Positions 61,250 to 64,000 of a stretch of 64,000 nucleotides of DNA are shown here, one piece after another. Numbering within the stretch: position 1 is the stretch's first letter; every line of letters starts with the position of its first letter. The translations under genes and the position numbers were made by a program. The stretch is from contig WGLT01000009.1 in assembly GCA_016125425.1 (NCBI GenBank), positions 1 through 64,000 on the forward strand. Direction: 5' to 3'. The DNA comes from Alphaproteobacteria bacterium (GTDB taxonomy: Bacteria > Pseudomonadota > Alphaproteobacteria > Caulobacterales > Parvularculaceae). The notes under the pieces are model-generated. The model worked only from the letters and a program-made list of their open reading frames with translations. It ran no database searches and was not told where the DNA came from.

Positions 61250-61509
61250 TGACAGTCGCGCCGAGCGATATCATCGGGATCGTCGGCGTCGCCCTGATCG
61301 TCGTGACCTATTTTCTTTCGCAGATCGGCCGCATGAGCGTTACCGAGCCGCTTTATCCGGCGCTGAACGCCGTCGGCTCCCTGCTGATCCTCATCTCGCT
61401 CGCTTTTACGATGAATATCGCTTCGGCGGCGATCGAGGCCTTCTGGCTTCTCATCTCTGCGGTCGGACTTGTCCGGGCGCTGACGATAGGGCGGAAGAAA
61501 AACGACTAG
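61249..61509 (+). CDS. CBU_0592-like small membrane protein
   Basis: An 86-residue protein with three helices: IIGIVGVALIVVTYFLSQIGR, LYPALNAVGSLLILISLAF and AIEAFWLLISAVGLVRAL. The PLYPALNxxGSLLILxSL block is shared by a family of small membrane proteins of unknown function. The ATG shares a base with the lpd stop (TGATG), so it is coupled to lpd. The 3' end overlaps the convergent HIT gene by four bases. The longer frame from 61120 is shadow. Confidence 0.8.
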   Translation: MTVAPSDIIGIVGVALIVVTYFLSQIGRMSVTEPLYPALNAVGSLLILISLAFTMNIASAAIEAFWLLISAVGLVRALTIGRKKND

Positions 61510-61937
61510 AGCGCATTCGCATTCGCGCTGAGCCCGAGCGCCTTTGCGAGCGCGACGGCGAATGTTTCGCCGTCGCCCGCCGGATAGGGCTCGCGCGCGC
61601 CTGCGCCCCAGACAGGCCCCGGCCAGGCGGCGTCGCCGACCTTCCGCGCGACGACATGTATGTGAAGCTGGCGCACTTCATTGCCGAGCGCGCCGACATT
61701 CATCTTGTCGGCGCCGGCGAGGCGCGCGAGCGTTTCGGCCGCGAGCGCGGTCTCCTCGGCCAGAAGGGCCCGGTCGGCGCGGGACAGTTCGTAGATCTCG
61801 CACAGCCGCGGCCGGCGCGGGACGAGAATCGCCCAACGGAAGCGCCTGTCGTTCATCAGACGGACCTCGCATAAGTCGAGCTGACCCACGCAAAGCGTGT
61901 CCGCAGCGAGGCGCGAATCGAGCGCGAACGGCGTCAT
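61506..61937 (-). CDS. HIT-like nucleotide-binding protein
   Basis: A 143-residue protein of the histidine-triad superfamily. QLDLCEVRLMNDRRFRWAILVPRR is the N-terminal half and NEVRQLHIHVVARKVGDAAWPGPVWG the C-terminal. The triad reads QLHIHVV, with H92 and H94 conserved. HIT enzymes hydrolyse or transfer nucleotides; this DUF-like bacterial branch has no assigned substrate. GGAGG five bases upstream selects ATG 61937. Confidence 0.9.
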   Translation of the reverse strand: MTPFALDSRLAADTLCVGQLDLCEVRLMNDRRFRWAILVPRRPRLCEIYELSRADRALLAEETALAAETLARLAGADKMNVGALGNEVRQLHIHVVARKVGDAAWPGPVWGAGAREPYPAGDGETFAVALAKALGLSANANAL

Positions 61938-62080
61938 GAGGGCCTCCAAGCACTGGATTTCAGCGGGAAATCTAGCCTAGAGTGCGCGCCTTGTCCGCGG
62001 GGCGCGCCCGCGGATTTTGTTGCATCAGGCCGTCTCGGGCGAGGGGGCCGGGCGCGGGGGCGCCGCAATCGGGAGGAATC

Positions 62081-63568
62081 ATGACGGACGCTGCAGCAAC
62101 GCCGGCGGGCGAGAAGACGATTCTAGGGCATCCGCGCCAATTGTGGATGCTGTTCATGACGGAGTTTTGGGAGCGGTTCTCTTTCTACGGCATGCGCTGG
62201 GCGCTGACGCTGTACATCGTGGCGCAATTTTTTGGCGGCGATCCCTCCGGACAGGCTTACGCAAGCCGCACCTACGGTGCCTTTCTGGCCTTGGTGTATG
62301 CGACCTCCATTTTCGGCGGTTACGCCGCCGACCGTCTGATCGGCTATCAGCGTTCGATCCTTCTGGGCGCGCTCATCACGGCCGCCGGCCTGTTCATGAT
62401 CACAATTCCGAATCAGCAAATCTTCCTCGCGGGCCTCGCCGTGGTCATCACCGGCAACGGTCTATTCAAGCCCAATATCTCCACAATGGTGGGGCATCTT
62501 TATGCGCCGGGCGATCCGCGTCGCGACCGCGGCTTCACCATTTTCTACATGGGAATCAACGCCGGCGCGCTCGTCGCGCCGCTGGTGACAGGCTGGCTCG
62601 CGAGCACGCTGACCGACACGCCGATGGCGCAAAACTACAAGATCGTCTTCATCACGACCGGAATCGGCATGATCATCAGCTTCCTCTGGTTCTGGTTCGG
62701 ACGCAGACAGCTCGGCGAAATCGGCCGGCCGCCGGAAGGGAGCGGCGTCGGAAAAACCGCGATCGTTCTCATCGGCGCCGCCATCTGCGCGCCGATCGTC
62801 TATCTGCTGTTATCGCGCGTGGGCGCCGATCTGATTCAATACGGCCTGAGCGCCATGTTCGTGATTCTGGCGATATTGATGATCGCCGAAGGCGTCAGAG
62901 AGGGCAATGTCCAGCGCGATAAGGTGCTCGCCATGATCGCGCTCTTCATTTTCAATATTCTGTTCTGGTGCTTCTTCGAACAGGCCGGCAGTTCGTTCAA
63001 CTTCCTGGCCGAGAACATCGTCAATCGGGATCTTGGCGGCTGGGAGTTCCCGGTCGGCTGGTTCCAGTCGGTCAATCCGATCGCGATCGTCATCCTCGCG
63101 CCGATCGTGACGATGATCTGGGCCGCCTTGAGTTCGATGAACGCCGAACCCTCCGTTCCCCGGAAGTTCGGCATGGGTTTGATCCTCAACGGCCTGAGCT
63201 TCACAGTGCTGATGTTTGCGCTGTCGAGCCTCGTCTCTAACGGCCACATCCCGCTCTGGCCGCTCATGCTCACCTATGTGATCCAGACGCTGGGCGAGCT
63301 TTGCCTGTCGCCGATCGGTCTTTCCATGGTGACGAAGCTTGCGCCGGTGCGGTCTGTGGGACTCGCGATGGGCGGCTGGTTTCTGTCCATTTCGATCGGC
63401 AACAACCTTTCCGGCATTTTCGCCGGTTCGGTGAGCGGCGAAACGGGAATGACCGTCGCTTCCGCGCTGCATGGATTCACCTTCAGCTTCTATCTGCTGG
63501 TCGGCGCGGGGATTGTGCTCTTCCTGATATCGCCCTTCATCGCCAAGCTCATGCACGGCGTGAAATAG
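62081..63568 (+). CDS. POT/PTR-family peptide transporter
   Basis: A 495-residue MFS protein with 14 or so helices. TEFWERFSFYGMRWALTLYI contains the ExxER-like motif that binds the proton. FTIFYMGINAGALVAPLVTGWLA is the PTR2 signature, and NILFWCFFEQAGSSFNFLAEN carries the helix 7 block. It imports di- and tripeptides with protons. GGGAGGAATC precedes ATG 62081, while the frame from 61982 is extended shadow. A strong terminator follows. Confidence 0.93.
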   Translation: MTDAAATPAGEKTILGHPRQLWMLFMTEFWERFSFYGMRWALTLYIVAQFFGGDPSGQAYASRTYGAFLALVYATSIFGGYAADRLIGYQRSILLGALITAAGLFMITIPNQQIFLAGLAVVITGNGLFKPNISTMVGHLYAPGDPRRDRGFTIFYMGINAGALVAPLVTGWLASTLTDTPMAQNYKIVFITTGIGMIISFLWFWFGRRQLGEIGRPPEGSGVGKTAIVLIGAAICAPIVYLLLSRVGADLIQYGLSAMFVILAILMIAEGVREGNVQRDKVLAMIALFIFNILFWCFFEQAGSSFNFLAENIVNRDLGGWEFPVGWFQSVNPIAIVILAPIVTMIWAALSSMNAEPSVPRKFGMGLILNGLSFTVLMFALSSLVSNGHIPLWPLMLTYVIQTLGELCLSPIGLSMVTKLAPVRSVGLAMGGWFLSISIGNNLSGIFAGSVSGETGMTVASALHGFTFSFYLLVGAGIVLFLISPFIAKLMHGVK

Positions 63569-63594
63569 CCGCGCCGCAACGACGACGACGAATC

Positions 63595-63620
63595 GGCCGG
63601 GCCTTCGCGCCCGGCCTTTT
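63595..63620 (+). terminator. Rho-independent terminator after the peptide transporter
   Basis: GGCCGGGC, loop CTTCGC, GCCCGGCC, then TTTT (63617-63620). The 8-bp GC stem with a U-run is a canonical intrinsic terminator 26 bases after the stop. On the minus strand it could also follow the ABC ATPase gene. Confidence 0.85.
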
Positions 63621-63639
63621 CGTCTGCGTTGTCCGGGGT

Positions 63640-64000
63640 TCAATCGCCGAAGCGGATCTCCAAGCGGTCTCCCGCCTTCGAGACGCTCGCCGCGACCCCG
63701 AAAGCGCTCGCCAGATGGGTCTCCGTGAGCGCGCCCGCCGGCGCATCGTCTGCGATCGCCCGTCCGTTGGCGAGGAGAATGATCCGCGTGCAGAAACGGG
63801 CGGCGAGGGAGAGATCATGCAGCGCGGCGATGACCAGCGTCCCGTCGTCGGCGCGCGCGCGCAAGACTTTCATGATCGCAAGTTGATGGCGCGGATCGAG
63901 CGCTGCGGTCGGCTCGTCCGCGAGCAGGATCGGCGCCTCGGCGGCGAGCGCGCGCGCCAGATGCATGCGCGCGGCTTCGCCGCCCGACAGCGTCGTCGCT
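63640..64000 (-). CDS. ABC transporter ATP-binding protein, iron/heme type, N-terminus outside the window
   Basis: The last 120 residues of an ABC ATPase. Visible parts are the signature TLSGGEAARMHLARALA, Walker B ILLADEPTAALD with the catalytic Glu, the H-loop ALHDLSLAARFCTRI and the tail LANGRAIADDAPAGALTETHLASAFGV. The tail pattern is that of the FecE/HmuV/BtuD group importing heme, ferric siderophores or cobalamin. Walker A and the permease genes would lie to the right of the window. The exact substrate cannot be assigned. Confidence 0.85.
   Translation of the reverse strand, partial: ATTLSGGEAARMHLARALAAEAPILLADEPTAALDPRHQLAIMKVLRARADDGTLVIAALHDLSLAARFCTRIILLANGRAIADDAPAGALTETHLASAFGVAASVSKAGDRLEIRFGD

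Noticed and set aside
1-64000. CRISPR array, rRNA, riboswitch
   Set aside because: No regularly spaced repeats, rRNA blocks or recognisable riboswitch cores were seen on reading through both strands.

Overview
The window looks like a GC-rich alphaproteobacterium, most probably of the order Hyphomicrobiales. Pointers are the Ti-type relaxase with its traC/traD neighbours, the ChrR-type RpoE stress system, the linked sucC-sucD-sucA-odhB-lpd genes and the alphaproteobacterial style of the housekeeping genes. A methylotroph or methanotroph family is possible because of the unusual phosphoenolpyruvate carboxylase, but that is a weak inference. No rRNA, tRNA or CRISPR array was seen.

Region 1 (1 to about 4.5 kb) is the edge of a conjugative element: a HigB-like toxin cut by the window edge, a small conserved protein, an AlpA-like regulator, the TraA relaxase-helicase, a candidate oriT and divergent traC/traD. 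Region 2 (4.6-16.05 kb) is a complete RpoE-ChrR singlet-oxygen type stress locus. A leftward operon holds an FAD amine-oxidase-like protein, DUF1365, a cyclopropane-fatty-acid-synthase-like methyltransferase, TspO and a photolyase. A rightward operon holds rpoE, chrR, an alpha/beta hydrolase, a DUF1295 protein, a second methyltransferase and an unknown membrane protein. DUF2177 and fasciclin genes follow. Four promoters of identical architecture (TGATCC, 17 bp, GTA) sit in front of the four transcription units. A transposase relic and a 760-base non-coding stretch close this region, which is probably acquired.

Region 3 (16.8-34.2 kb) is a LacI-controlled carbohydrate utilisation locus: a TonB-dependent receptor, a flavin-dependent halogenase, a DUF6445 protein, two sugar transporters and glycoside hydrolases of GH43, GH144-like, GH3 and GH31 type. 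An identical 12-bp palindromic operator lies in front of the receptor and between lacI and the GH3 gene, which defines the regulon. The enzyme set suggests a glucan, perhaps a beta-1,2-linked one.

Region 4 (34.4-64 kb) is mostly core chromosome: a divergent ppc, tdk, dapF, a three-gene envelope polysaccharide-like operon, small hypothetical genes, an N-carbamoylputrescine-amidase-like gene, an EF-hand protein, tandem small lipoproteins, hydrolases, rarD and asd. These are followed by the 2-oxoglutarate to succinate segment of the TCA cycle (sucC, thioesterase, cupin, sucD, sucA, a two-lipoyl-domain odhB and lpd). A HIT protein, a POT-family peptide transporter and the end of an iron/heme-type ABC ATPase close the window.
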